From: Planctomycetota bacterium
GTDB lineage: Bacteria > Planctomycetota > Phycisphaerae > Phycisphaerales > UBA5793
Direction: 5' to 3'
Assembly: GCA_013112555.1 (NCBI GenBank)
Contig: JABFGK010000001.1
Coordinates: forward strand, 1,400,581-1,464,580
Length of the DNA: 64,000 bases
Made by a program: the position numbers and the translations under genes. Below the pieces are notes generated by a model that did not search any database, was not told the DNA's origin, and saw nothing but the letters and a program-made list of their open reading frames with translations. Numbering within the stretch: the stretch's first letter is position 1; the number at the start of each line of letters is the position of its first letter. Shown here piece by piece: positions 18,585 to 27,564 of the stretch.

Positions 18585-20080
18585 GATTCGGTCTCCTTAG
18601 CTCTGAACCTCTCAATTCACGGGTTCAATGTGGGCGTGCGTCAGAGTCACGATGGCAGTTAGTCAATGCCCTGCCCACACATTTCGTTCCATGTAAAAAC
18701 GGTCCCTCCTCTCCTTTGATGCGATGGATAGGGTGCCTCCCTGTTAGGCAGGCTGCAAATGACTATTCTTCAGGTACTTGGACAACAAAAACCGTCACTC
18801 ACCAGTCAGGCCGGGATGCAGTGCCCATTGATCTGACATGAAGCGGGTGGCGATCAACCACCTCATTTGTCATCCTACTTGAAGTTGTAGCTATTACAAC
18901 ATGCTCATGGGTAGGCAATACGTCTCATTCTGGCTATTAATACACATACACGACCTCCTCTGCTTTTCGTGCCACTCACTAAACTCAGTCTCAACATGCA
19001 CAGTGTGATGCTGTGAACCCGCTCCACTATAAGGGGGAATGAAGAACTCCTAGAGACGAACTATCTTCTTCATGTTGGCTGAATCAGAGCGGACCGCACG
19101 GTGCATCGCAAGCCACTGACACATATCTACTTACCGCCCCTCTAGGCCGTGCAGTTCTGTCAGGGTGTTCCCGTAGACCGCCCGCCAGCCTTATCATCGC
19201 TCCGGAGTTCTCCGGCACCCGTCAGAGTCATCGGGGGCCTATTCGTTTACAGGCCGTGGTGGAGAAATGCCCCTGTGACAGCCACACAGTGGCGTCTGGG
19301 TAGTAGCCTGCGGCCAGTGAGCCAAGCGCCTCCTCCCCTCACAGCGCGCTGCGAACGCCGCCCGAGATAACATGAGTCGGCCCGGGCATCGAACCCTCCG
19401 GAGAGCAAAAAAGCGGAAGCGATTCGTCCTGTTTAGGCATGCCCACTTCTGGTTCGATGTGAGTGGGGAGTCGGTTTGTCGTCTGTCATTTCATGATGGG
19501 GGTGAAATTGACGTAAGATTCCGCAAAACGCTGCTGTTTCGTTCTTGACGTCAAGCGGAGTGCCGTTACATTGGTATTCAGCCTAAGTGCCGGCGCCGCT
19601 GTTTAGTCGGTCGCTCGGGTCATACGACCGAATCTGAGCGGTGCTGGTGGTTGGATGGGGGCGAGTATGCATGGGCTGCCGCGCATCTGGTTGAGCGCGG
19701 TTCGTGGAACGACAGTCGTTTCTCGTTTCACCACTAGTGATTGTTGTGTGCCCTGGTCGTTTTGCCATCGGGGTCGCGGTATAGTTGTGTGGTTGGGAGC
19801 CATCACCCAATTGGACACAGGCGAATAATGGAGTTTCATCGGTCTGTCACACAGAGCGATTGTTTCAAAGAGGATTTCGGAACAGCCTTGCCCCCAGCGT
19901 TTCTGTCTGATAGTGCCGTGGGGTGCAACGCGAATGAGTGTACTTCTCACTCACAGGGTACTATTACGATCAAGCAGACACAGCATATTCTGTACATGAC
20001 TCCCTTCGTTTCGTAAACCGGGGAGTCGATGCAGTACGGATACGGACACTCGTACCAACACACCTGATTGGAGGGTCATA
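18585..20080. other. Long AT-richer intergenic region
   Basis: Nearly 1.5 kb without a supported gene. Base composition is visibly more AT-rich (sampled lines near 45-50 percent GC) than flanking genes. It must contain promoters for the minus-strand FG-GAP gene and the plus-strand HAF protein. GTTGTA (18884-18889) and TACAAC (18895-18900) form an operator-like palindrome. A repeat copy lies at 19311-19405. Open frames at 19149-19370, 19741-20016 (plus) and 19603-19950 (minus) have no ribosome sites, motifs or GC-rich codon bias. Confidence 0.55.
19311..19405 (+). repeat. Dispersed repeat copy B
   Basis: It matches 15915-16010 in motif order: GGCCAGTGAGCCAA, CACAGCGCG, GCGAACGCCGCCCGAG, AACATGAGTCGG and CATCGAA, with scattered substitutions and small gaps. 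The leading perfect hairpin of copy A is degraded here. It is non-coding. Confidence 0.7.
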
Positions 20081-21256
20081 ATGACGCGCAAACTACTTCT
20101 TACCATGCTGTTTTCAGGGATTGCCTCAGCCTCAGTGCTGGCGGCCGACTACCAACTGATCCCGCTCGGTGATGAGCCGACCGGCGACTTCCGGAGTCGT
20201 GGCTTCGGCATCAACAACAACGGAGACGTGGTCGGGCTCGGCAACCGCGATACTGCACAATCGCAGATCGGCACCCGCTGGCTCTGGGACGGCAGCAACT
20301 ACACGATCGACGTGCTGGATGGGCTTGAAGGCATCGAGTCCTCACGGGCCCAGGACATCAACGACTCCGGGCAGATTGCCGGCTTCTGGGTGGACGGGCA
20401 GGCCCAGGCCTTTGCATGGGATGCCGGCGGCGGCCTCAACTCGTTCCTGAATGGCCCCGATGTGCCCTTCAGCCGCGTCCGAAGGATCACCAACAGCGGC
20501 AAGGTACTCGGCTGGCTCGAGGAAGACGGTTCAATCTTCAGTTACCAGGGTTACATCTATGACCTCGGCACGAGCACGCTGACCAAGTATGGCACGCTCG
20601 GTGGTGACGTCAGCATCGTCCATGCGATGAACGCCTCCGGACTGGTCGTCGGGTCGGCCTCGTCGATCCCGAATGACGGCGGCATTCGTCAGGCCGTGAC
20701 ATGGTCAGGTGATCCATCGACACCGACGCCGTTGGGCGGCCTGGGTGCATTCGCCGGCTACGAGGAGACCCGTGCAACCCGGATCACTGACTCCGGCATT
20801 ATCCTCGGCTCAGCCGGGAACAGAGACCTTGACAATGTGCTGTTTGCACAGAATGAGGTCTGGATGTGGGATCCGAATACCCAGACCGCAACCAGCACCG
20901 GTTTCCTGGACGGGTATGAGTGGATCAAGATGGGCGGCGCGAATGATGATGCGTCCGTCCTCGTCGGCCATGCCTACCGGGAAGGTGAGAACGGCAACGC
21001 GTTCATCAACGAGCACGTCGGCGTCATCTGGACTGAAGGCACCGGTTGGGTTGACATTAACACCATGCTCGCGCCGGAGTGGGCTGACTACACGGTGCTG
21101 CAACTCAACGGGATGAATGAGAATGGCTGGCTGGTCGGCGATGCCCTGAACCCGGATGGGGACGTTGAAGCCGTCGTTCTGGTTCCGACCCCGTCATCGT
21201 TGGCTCTGGTCGGATTCGGCACGCTGCTGATGGCTCGACGCCGCCGTCGCAGCTGA
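20081..21256 (+). CDS. Secreted HAF-repeat protein with PEP-CTERM-like anchor
   Basis: This 391-residue protein has a signal peptide (1-21, cleaved near VLAADY). A series of HAF-type repeats built around INNNGDVVG, INDSGQIAG, MNASGLVVG and MNENGWLVG follows, probably folding as a beta propeller. The C-terminus VPTPSSLALVGFGTLLMARR plus more arginines is a PEP-CTERM-like sorting tail: short motif, hydrophobic helix, basic end. The motif is PTP rather than PEP. In this family an exosortase/archaeosortase-type enzyme is expected to process the tail. GGAGG is 6 bases upstream of the ATG and an intrinsic terminator follows at 21334. It is monocistronic. Ligand unknown. Confidence 0.88.
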   Translation: MTRKLLLTMLFSGIASASVLAADYQLIPLGDEPTGDFRSRGFGINNNGDVVGLGNRDTAQSQIGTRWLWDGSNYTIDVLDGLEGIESSRAQDINDSGQIAGFWVDGQAQAFAWDAGGGLNSFLNGPDVPFSRVRRITNSGKVLGWLEEDGSIFSYQGYIYDLGTSTLTKYGTLGGDVSIVHAMNASGLVVGSASSIPNDGGIRQAVTWSGDPSTPTPLGGLGAFAGYEETRATRITDSGIILGSAGNRDLDNVLFAQNEVWMWDPNTQTATSTGFLDGYEWIKMGGANDDASVLVGHAYREGENGNAFINEHVGVIWTEGTGWVDINTMLAPEWADYTVLQLNGMNENGWLVGDALNPDGDVEAVVLVPTPSSLALVGFGTLLMARRRRRS

Positions 21257-21333
21257 ATCAATGCTCCGAGCAGGCAGCCTGACTCGTATTGATACACGGT
21301 GGGCGGCCGACTCGGAGACATGAAACGAAACAA

Positions 21334-21376
21334 GCCTCGCGCTCTGACTGTACCGTCAGGGCGCGGGGCTTTTTCA
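21334..21376 (+). terminator. Intrinsic terminator after the HAF/PEP-CTERM gene
   Basis: GCCTCGCGCTCTGAC (21334-21348) pairs with GTCAGGGCGCGGGGC (21355-21369) around TGTACC, with two G-T pairs, followed directly by five T. This is a textbook Rho-independent terminator on the plus strand, 78 bases past the stop. Confidence 0.92.
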
Positions 21377-21429
21377 TGGTCCCGCCCAGTCCATTGTGTT
21401 CTCGTAGTCCCAGCGTGAAACGATCGAGG

Positions 21430-21939
21430 CTAAAACACGCGCGCGAGTCCGTAGCAGCGCCGCCAGGTGGAAATCTGCCCGAGGTGGGCCATCACATGGG
21501 AGGTGAGTACGAAGTTGAGCATGTACGCATTGGAGGGAAACATCTCGCGCATCCCCTCGTTCTTGATCGGTGCCGCCAGCAGATCGTCACCCAGGTCCGG
21601 CAGTACAGACACCATGACCCGGTGCCGGTCCACAAAGCGCGCGACGATTTCATCTTTCTTCGGGTAGATGCTGCACTCGGGGTCGTCAAGACACTCCGAC
21701 CCTTCGGTAAACAACCGCTCGTAGTCGTCATTGACCTGTGCCAGATCGCTGTGTCCGGTCTGAGTGAGTATGCGATCCGGTGACAGGCTCAGATGCCCGA
21801 GGCACCAGGCCGGGTGCGTCATGTTCGGAAACGGCATCGAGGCAAACTTCTCCTCCGGGATGTCTCGCACCAGGCCCTCCGCGTAGCCGATGCCCAGCGT
21901 CAGATTGTGTGCGATGACCTGCGGGAGTGTGGTCCCCAT
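21430..21939 (-). CDS. DinB-like four-helix protein
   Basis: This 169-residue protein resembles the DinB/YfiT superfamily of metal-binding four-helix bundles. Histidines in MTHPAWCLGHLSLS and in SHVMAHLGQISTWRR are placed as in the family's metal site. Members include thiol-dependent transferases and damage-inducible proteins, so the reaction cannot be named. I chose ATG 21939 because GAGGAG lies 7 bases upstream; the frame is open to 21996 but without a ribosome site. Its stop is 53 bases past the HAF gene terminator, in convergent orientation. Confidence 0.75.
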   Translation of the reverse strand: MGTTLPQVIAHNLTLGIGYAEGLVRDIPEEKFASMPFPNMTHPAWCLGHLSLSPDRILTQTGHSDLAQVNDDYERLFTEGSECLDDPECSIYPKKDEIVARFVDRHRVMVSVLPDLGDDLLAAPIKNEGMREMFPSNAYMLNFVLTSHVMAHLGQISTWRRCYGLARVF

Positions 21940-22011
21940 TGCGTACTCCTCTATGTAGCCTGGCGGCCCATTAATGTGCGGACGGTGTGTGCACATGAAC
22001 AGGACATCTGC

Positions 22012-23118
22012 TCATGCTCCGACAAAACGAGCGTACAGTGATTTTGCTTCGTCTATTCGTGACGTTCCCTTGATGATGGCTCTTCCATCCTTGAATAGTC
22101 TTAGATGATACGTGCGTTGCCCGGCCCTGACTTCGGCTGTGAGCAGGTGCGGTGTCACGCAGACGTCTGTGGCACTGCCCCGGAGGCGCTGACAGATATC
22201 GTCGAGCGGCACGGCGTTGTCTCCGGGCGGCGGCATGATCTGGATCGCATTGCTGCCGCAGAGCACGGTTGTCAATGATGATTCATCCCCTGCCAGATGC
22301 TCAAACTGACGCTGGGCACAGCACGGGCACTCCTCCATCGGGCCGGCATTGCCGCTCTGGAGGCTTCTCGTCTCGTTGGCCCACAGGTCGATCCAGAGCA
22401 TGTCCCGATTCACCAGATCAAAGCGCCCCAGCAGGACCTTGAGCGTCTCGGCCACCTGGTATGAGGAGACCATCGACACGATTGCGGCGAGCACGCCGAC
22501 GGTATCACACGTCGGGCTCGTCCCGGGAGGCGGGGCACTGGCAAACAGGCATCGGAGGCACGGGGTTACGTGGGTCGGTGCCCAGGGTGAGCCGACCTCG
22601 CTGTCGGGGGCCGGCCGCGGCAGAATACTCATGGCCATCCCGGTCGTCCCGACGGCCCCGCCGTAGATGTACGGGATCGCTTGACTGACCGCGAGATCAT
22701 TGAGCAGGAACCGAGTTTCGAAGTTGTCCAGACCGTCCACGAGCACGTCAACGCCGACAGTCATCTGCTGTGCATTGCGGTAGTTGAAGTCAGCAACAAC
22801 GGCCTCGATCGCGATCTGCGAGTTCACTTGGGCAAGACGATCGCGGGCCGCGATCGCCTTTGGCTTCCCGGCCGACGCGTCGGCCTCGGTGTAGAGCATC
22901 TGGCGCTGGAGATTGGTGAGTTCCACGGTGTCCCGGTCAATTACCGTGAGTTTCCCGACGCCGGCCCGGGCCAGTTGGTCGGCTGCCACACACCCGAGTG
23001 CCCCGCAGCCGACAATCAGGACATGGGATTCCCGGAGTCGGCACTGGCCGTCTGCGCCGAAGCCGTCAAGCAGCATCTGGCGGTGATATCGGTTTTCTGA
23101 ATCGGGTGCATGTTTCAT
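22012..23118 (-). CDS. ThiF/MoeB-family adenylyltransferase (E1-like)
   Basis: This 368-residue protein adenylates the C-terminus of a ubiquitin-like sulfur carrier (ThiS or MoaD type). The nucleotide-binding motif is VLIVGCGALGC (about 33-43). DRDTVELTNLQRQ binds ATP, CLRCLF and a later CPCC supply zinc cysteines, and SPTCDTVGV carries the candidate catalytic cysteine. A C-terminal domain ending in LRLFKDGRAIIKGT..EAKSLYARFVG is typical of stand-alone MoeB/ThiF proteins. No sulfur carrier gene is in the window, so thiamine and molybdopterin roles cannot be separated. Its ATG overlaps the stop of a 38-codon membrane protein gene as ATGA, so the two are probably translationally coupled. Confidence 0.9.
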   Translation of the reverse strand: MKHAPDSENRYHRQMLLDGFGADGQCRLRESHVLIVGCGALGCVAADQLARAGVGKLTVIDRDTVELTNLQRQMLYTEADASAGKPKAIAARDRLAQVNSQIAIEAVVADFNYRNAQQMTVGVDVLVDGLDNFETRFLLNDLAVSQAIPYIYGGAVGTTGMAMSILPRPAPDSEVGSPWAPTHVTPCLRCLFASAPPPGTSPTCDTVGVLAAIVSMVSSYQVAETLKVLLGRFDLVNRDMLWIDLWANETRSLQSGNAGPMEECPCCAQRQFEHLAGDESSLTTVLCGSNAIQIMPPPGDNAVPLDDICQRLRGSATDVCVTPHLLTAEVRAGQRTYHLRLFKDGRAIIKGTSRIDEAKSLYARFVGA

Positions 23119-23231
23119 ATGTGTGACAGCATCGGGCCGAACATGGCCGTCAGGAGCACGACGGCCACGATGATCAGGAGAATCCAGGCAACAGTGCGTC
23201 GAAGCCGGGCTGGCCAGCGTTGCGGGAGCAT
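23115..23231 (-). CDS. Small single-pass membrane protein, 38 residues
   Basis: This short gene encodes a basic N-terminus (RWPARLRRT), a hydrophobic run of about 17 residues (VAWILLIIVAVVLLTAM) and a short tail, FGPMLSHI. Arginines before the helix predict the N-terminus stays in the cytoplasm. AAGGA lies 7 bases before the ATG, and the TGA overlaps the ATG of the ThiF/MoeB-like gene (ATGA, 23115-23118), which argues strongly for real translation. A pentanucleotide tandem repeat begins only 14 bases upstream of the ATG. I do not recognise the family. It might tether or regulate the E1-like enzyme, or be a general small membrane protein. Confidence 0.75.
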   Translation of the reverse strand: MLPQRWPARLRRTVAWILLIIVAVVLLTAMFGPMLSHI

Positions 23232-23244
23232 AGTGGATCCTTAC

Positions 23245-23282
23245 GGTCGGGTCGGGTCGGGTCAGGTCAGGTCAGGTCAGGT
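23245..23282. repeat. Pentanucleotide tandem repeat in a 5' region
   Basis: On the plus strand there are three GGTCG units, then four GGTCA units, then GGT: 38 bases without interruption. It lies 5' of the minus-strand small membrane protein gene, separated from its AAGGA ribosome site by only a few bases. Change in copy number would alter leader length or promoter spacing, so phase variation is possible; this is inference. Confidence 0.9.
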
Positions 23283-23534
23283 GTTCAAAGCGTATGCATG
23301 TGGCCGCATTCGGAATGGGCCCACAGCCGCAACGCATGGGCGAAATACCGATATAGACGGTCAAGATTGCGTGATTGTGCCGGGCCGAAGGGCCCGTCAG
23401 GTGACGCCCCCGATGGTGGGCGACCCGGGCCGGTCTCGTGCACTGAGGCGCTATCATCCGTATCTCCGGCGCTGGCCACGACCACGGCCGACACCCGACG
23501 AATCCGCTTTTTCTGTTGTGACACATGAGGATTA

Positions 23535-25052
23535 ATGACCATGAACAGGCAAGATGCATATTCGAAACTGTGTGCGATTTCAAAAGACGTCACCGTCTTT
23601 TCCTCTATCGGCTCCCTGCTGGGCTGGGACCAGGAGACGATGATGCCCGAGGGTGGGACGGCGACCCGTGCCGACCAATCGGCCGCCATGTCCGGGCTCG
23701 TGCATGAGAAAGCGACGACCGCGGAGATCGGTGACCTGCTGGCCGTCTGCGAGGCCGAGCCGTTTGCAGATGATTCGGTCGAGGCTGCCAATGTGCGAGA
23801 GTTGCGACACGATTATGATCGGGCTCGCAAGCTCCCCAAGGCACACGTCGAAGAGGTGGCTCGAACTCAGACGATCGCCCAGAACGAGTGGGCCAAGGCA
23901 CGCAAGGAATCGAACTTCCCCCATTTTGCGCCCCACCTGGAGAAGATTCTGACACTGACGCGGAAGTCGGCAGAGTACTACGGCTGGCCGGAGAGCGGCG
24001 AGCCGTATGACGCCTTGCTCGAAGGCTACGAGCCCCATACGACGTCGGCCGACATTGTGGCTGCCTTCGTGCCGCTGCGTGAGAAACTGACACGGCTGAT
24101 CAAGGATGTGCAGGGAGCACCGAAGTCTCCCGACGGCAGTATTCACACGCGCACGGTACCACGGGATCAGCAGGAGCAGTTCGTTCGGTTCGCGGCCAAG
24201 GCGATCGGCTTCAACTTCGACATCGGGCGACTGGATATCAGCACCCACCCGTTCTGTTCGGGTATCGGGCCGGGCGACTGTCGCATGACCACCCGGTTCC
24301 ACGATGACAATGTCATGGATGCGTTGAGTTCGACCATGCACGAGGCCGGCCACGGCATCTACGAGCAGAACCTCAACAAGGAAGCGTGGGGCACGCCGTG
24401 CGGTGAATCGGTCAGCCTGGGGATCCATGAGAGCCAGTCACGCGGCTGGGAGAACACCGTGGGCCGCTCGCGCGCCTTCTGGGAATGGTGCCTGCCACAC
24501 GCAAAGGAGATCATGCCCGAGGCGATGGCCGACCAGACCGTTGACTCGGTCTACGAGGCCCAGAACATCGTCAAGCCGAGCTACATCCGCGTCGAGGCCG
24601 ATGAGACGACCTACAACCTGCACATCATGCTGCGCTTCGAGATTGAACGGCAGATGATCCGGGGCGAAATCGACATCAACGACGTGCCTCGCATCTGGAA
24701 CGAGAAGTTCAAGGACTATCTCGGCATTGAAGTCGACAAGGATGCCAACGGCTGCCTGCAGGACGTTCACTGGTCATTCGGATTGATGGGCTACTTCCCG
24801 ACGTACACGCTGGGCAATCTCTATTGTGCACAGTTCTTCGAGGCGGCCCGGGAGGCGATGCCGGATATGGACGATCAGTTCCGCCGTGGTGAGTTCACGC
24901 CCCTGCGCGAATGGCTGACGGCCAACATTCACGCACATGGCCGACGGTACCCGGCCGGTGAGCTGTGCCGGCGAGTGACCGGCAAACCGCTCAGTGCCGA
25001 TCCGCTCATGCGCCATCTTGAGGGCAAGATCAGGCCGATTTACAGCATTTAG
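23535..25052 (+). CDS. Carboxypeptidase Taq (M32 metallopeptidase)
   Basis: This 505-residue zinc carboxypeptidase has the length and features of family M32. The zinc site is HEAGH within STMHEAGHGIYEQNL, followed by the downstream ESQSRGWEN segment carrying the third ligand. The N-terminus FSSIGSLLGWDQETMMPEGG is characteristic of the family. It removes C-terminal amino acids from peptides in the cytoplasm; there is no signal peptide. GAGG lies 5 bases upstream of ATG 23535; a second in-frame ATG lies 6 bases later. A strong terminator follows at 25083. Nothing appears missing. Confidence 0.94.
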   Translation: MTMNRQDAYSKLCAISKDVTVFSSIGSLLGWDQETMMPEGGTATRADQSAAMSGLVHEKATTAEIGDLLAVCEAEPFADDSVEAANVRELRHDYDRARKLPKAHVEEVARTQTIAQNEWAKARKESNFPHFAPHLEKILTLTRKSAEYYGWPESGEPYDALLEGYEPHTTSADIVAAFVPLREKLTRLIKDVQGAPKSPDGSIHTRTVPRDQQEQFVRFAAKAIGFNFDIGRLDISTHPFCSGIGPGDCRMTTRFHDDNVMDALSSTMHEAGHGIYEQNLNKEAWGTPCGESVSLGIHESQSRGWENTVGRSRAFWEWCLPHAKEIMPEAMADQTVDSVYEAQNIVKPSYIRVEADETTYNLHIMLRFEIERQMIRGEIDINDVPRIWNEKFKDYLGIEVDKDANGCLQDVHWSFGLMGYFPTYTLGNLYCAQFFEAAREAMPDMDDQFRRGEFTPLREWLTANIHAHGRRYPAGELCRRVTGKPLSADPLMRHLEGKIRPIYSI

Positions 25053-25082
25053 ACCTCAGATCGAGCACCAATGAGACAGATG

Positions 25083-25130
25083 CAACCGCCTGTCGGTCAG
25101 AAGGAGTCGGCAGGCGGTTGTTGTTTCTTC
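25083..25130 (+). terminator. Intrinsic terminator after the M32 carboxypeptidase
   Basis: CAACCGCCTG (25083-25092) and CAGGCGGTTG (25111-25120) form a perfect 10-bp stem, followed by TTGTTTCTTC. It lies 30 bases past the stop codon. The T tract is interrupted but adequate. Confidence 0.85.
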
Positions 25131-25180
25131 AGTCGTTGATGTTTGAGTCAGTGAATCGGGAGGCCCTATCATGGGGGACC

Positions 25181-25789
25181 ATGGTGGATGCACACAGGCA
25201 ACAAGAACTCCCACGACGACGCCTCGGTTCCCTCGGTCGAGTTGCCTCGGCCGGGCTGCTGATCGGGATGCTGGCCGGCTGCGTCGAACGCACGATCTCG
25301 ATCACGAGTGAACCGCCGGGTGCACTCGTTTACCTGAACGATGAGGAGGTGGGACGCACGCCGTGTGAGGTTCACTTCCTGTACTACGGCGAGTATGACG
25401 TGCGGCTCGTGCTTGAGGGTTTTGAGCCGTTGATGGGATCGGCCAAGGCGAATGCACCACTGTATGAACTGCCCGGGCTCGACTTGGCAGCGGAACTGTT
25501 TCCGGCCAAGATCAGAAATCGAGTCATGTGGCACTTCGATCTGGAACCGGTCTCGGCCGACCGCGAACAGATGATTGGGCGCGCCCGCGACCTGCGTGAT
25601 CGACTCCATGAGACACTCGGGGTCGATGAGGCCACCGTCGCCGCTGACGATGGGGTTGAATCAAGCGACACCGACAGCGAAATGCCGGCCGACGAGCCTA
25701 CCGAGGAACCGAACGATTCCCGTACACCGGAGACGCCCCTGCCTGCGGAACCCTCGAATGGGAACGGGACTCCACAAAAAAGTGAATAG
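25181..25789 (+). CDS. PEGA-domain lipoprotein
   Basis: This 202-residue protein has a basic N-terminus, a hydrophobic stretch and a lipobox LAGC (Cys about 34), so it should be lipid-anchored. A PEGA domain follows (ITSEPPGALVYLNDEEVGRTPCEV), a small beta fold common on bacterial surface proteins. The last 60 residues are acidic and proline-rich and probably extended. The open frame reaches back into the preceding terminator, so I use ATG 25181; the nearest purine-rich site (GGGGGA) is very close to it, and GTG 25184 is an alternative. Function beyond surface location is unknown. Confidence 0.8.
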   Translation: MVDAHRQQELPRRRLGSLGRVASAGLLIGMLAGCVERTISITSEPPGALVYLNDEEVGRTPCEVHFLYYGEYDVRLVLEGFEPLMGSAKANAPLYELPGLDLAAELFPAKIRNRVMWHFDLEPVSADREQMIGRARDLRDRLHETLGVDEATVAADDGVESSDTDSEMPADEPTEEPNDSRTPETPLPAEPSNGNGTPQKSE

Positions 25790-25938
25790 TCGTTCCTCGT
25801 GGCGCATCAGATGAGTACTGGGCAGCGGTGTCTGCTGCGCAAAACAGACGCCGGTGTGAGCAGGCGTGCCGGGACCTCTGATGTGGTCCACTGCATATGC
25901 CGGGTTGATCGGACTGAGATCGAGTAGAGGAGACTGCC

Positions 25939-26940
25939 ATGCGAGAGTCGCTGAGATTGGCTGCATCATTCATCGCGCGGGGCGGCAGACGACCTGGCCG
26001 AGGGAGCGTGCAGAAGTACTGCGGCTTGCCGGTGGCGACCTGCCTTATTGGTGTCGGTCTGTTGATGGCGCTGGCCGCAGTCCCACAGGCCCACGCTCAG
26101 TCAGATGTGGAAAAGCAGACGATCAAGCAGTTGATCGAGCAGAACCAGGCCTTACTGGCTGAGATTGAAGTGCTCAGGCAGGATGTGGCCATGCTCAAAC
26201 TCGAGGTGGCGAAAATCGAGAAAGAGCGCGACGATCTCCAGCAGTTTATTGATGATCATGATGCCTACGGGACGGCGTTCGAGCAGTACACGTACTTCCG
26301 AGAGATGATGGCGCGGGAGGCTCGCGAGCGGCACCTGGCTGAGGTCAAGGCTCGGCGTGAGGAGCAACGCAAGACACTGCGCTCACGACGGCAGCAGACG
26401 CAGGCGGAGCGGCTCGCCCAGCAGAGCAAGGAAGACGAGATCCGGGAGCGGCATAGCAAACTCCGCAAGGCCGGGTTTACGCTCGTGGAGGACGATGTCT
26501 ATGTCGGCCAGATGGGCTACGCCTACAAGACGACGAAGGAAAAGACGATTCGGTATAACCCGTTCTTCGAGTCGTACTACCTCGATGAGGACGAACAGAT
26601 TGAGTACTCGGAAATGACCGTGTCGGGCAGTCTTGTCCACGCCGGCGAACAGGAGTACGACATCGGGGTCGCGATCGCCTTCTTCGATGACCAAGAGAGT
26701 CAGATCGGCCAGACGGTGGTCAAGGTCAACGGCGCCCGCCCGGGCGTGCCGTACCCCTTTACCTCGATCGTCACGATGGCAGCAAATCGGCCGTTCCGGA
26801 CGTACACCGCCTGGGTACTGTATTTCGATCCCATTCCGTTGCCGGAACCGATTGAACTGCCGGTGACGACCGAGACGGATGAGCAGACGGCGCAGGACGG
26901 TGATGATGCCGGGACTACGAGTGCCGACGACGACGGCTGA
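25939..26940 (+). CDS. Secreted coiled-coil protein
   Basis: This 333-residue protein has an unusually long, arginine-rich N-terminus, then a signal-like hydrophobic run (about 32-50, ending PQAHAQ). A strong coiled coil spans about 55-95 (heptads in LIEQNQALLAEIEVLRQDV), with a long charged helix to about 180. A beta-rich domain (180-300) precedes an acidic tail. GAGGAG is 7 bases upstream of the ATG. It follows the PEGA lipoprotein in the same direction with a 149-base gap. I do not recognise a named family; an envelope-spanning structural role is possible. Confidence 0.75.
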   Translation: MRESLRLAASFIARGGRRPGRGSVQKYCGLPVATCLIGVGLLMALAAVPQAHAQSDVEKQTIKQLIEQNQALLAEIEVLRQDVAMLKLEVAKIEKERDDLQQFIDDHDAYGTAFEQYTYFREMMAREARERHLAEVKARREEQRKTLRSRRQQTQAERLAQQSKEDEIRERHSKLRKAGFTLVEDDVYVGQMGYAYKTTKEKTIRYNPFFESYYLDEDEQIEYSEMTVSGSLVHAGEQEYDIGVAIAFFDDQESQIGQTVVKVNGARPGVPYPFTSIVTMAANRPFRTYTAWVLYFDPIPLPEPIELPVTTETDEQTAQDGDDAGTTSADDDG

Positions 26941-26957
26941 TGCGCTTCTTATATCCA

Positions 26958-27125
26958 GTGGCACGGGCGTATCGCCCGTGAGTCATTGGATCGACAAGCC
27001 GCGACCGTGAGGGAACGGGCACTTCCACTCCCCGCCCGTCAGGGCGCTCGAACGTAGCCGGCGGCTTCAGCCGCCGGAAGAGGCCCGCATCATGAACACC
27101 CACCGCCCGGAGGGCGAACGAAGCG
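26958..27125 (+). repeat. Composite dispersed repeat, copy 1
   Basis: Module order is GTGGCACGGGCGT-hairpin, GACCGTGAGGGA, GCCCGTCAGGGCG, AACGTAGCCGGCGGCTTCAG with its GCCGCCGG arm, then CACCGCCCGGAGGGCGAACG. The same order recurs at 37356-37513, 41033-41200 and, inverted, at 55712-55893. A partial copy lies at 27262-27403. Several modules are perfect hairpins, as in REP elements. Non-coding. Confidence 0.85.
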
Positions 27126-27477
27126 CAACAAAGGATCTGTACCCACAACGGGGCACATGCAATGTGCCCCTACGAGACTGCGCATTTGGGACACATACAA
27201 TGTTCCACCAAGCCACGCCTTACTTCACCGCGAAGCGGTGCTCGTATGTAGCCGGGTGTGAAGCGAGTCGGAGACGATCGCCACGCCGGGAAGATCTTCC
27301 ACTCCCCGCCCGTCAGGGCGCTCGAACGTAGCCGGCGGCTTCAGCCGCCGGAAGAGGATCGCATCGTGCGACACCCACCGCCCGGAGGGCGAACGAAGCA
27401 TCCTCCAGCGATTCGCGCGCATCAGCATCTGTTGCCTTCCCGCGTTTCTCCCCCCTCCACGTCAGGCTGTTTATTCA

Positions 27478-27552
27478 GGTCAGGTTATAACCTGACCAAC
27501 GAGACCACCTCCCGGTGGGATGCGCTCCGAGGCCGTCTCTTATCCCACCCTA
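27478..27552. repeat. Perfect 20-bp palindrome followed by a TATCCCACC hairpin repeat
   Basis: GGTCAGGTTATAACCTGACC (27478-27497) is its own reverse complement. At 27514-27552 the arms GGTGGGAT and ATCCCACC frame a GC-rich loop and are followed by CTACA. A near-identical hairpin follows another palindrome at 40815-40916. The second element resembles a hairpin repeat family widespread in bacteria. Confidence 0.75.
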
Positions 27553-27564
27553 CACACTCGCTGC

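Larger units (their letters stand above)
26941..27564. other. Intergenic block filled with hairpin repeats
   Basis: No gene is supported. It contains one full (26958-27125) and one partial (27262-27403) copy of a composite repeat, an ACCGCGAAGCGGT hairpin (about 27230), a GGGGCACATGCAATGTGCCCC hairpin-type element near 27155-27175, a perfect 20-bp palindrome (27478-27497) and a TATCCCACCCTAC-type hairpin (27514-27552). The open frames here are translations of repeats. Confidence 0.7.

Noticed and set aside
19149..20016. Open frames in the AT-richer gap
   Set aside because: Poor codon bias, no ribosome sites, unrecognisable composition; one overlaps the repeat copy B neighbourhood.
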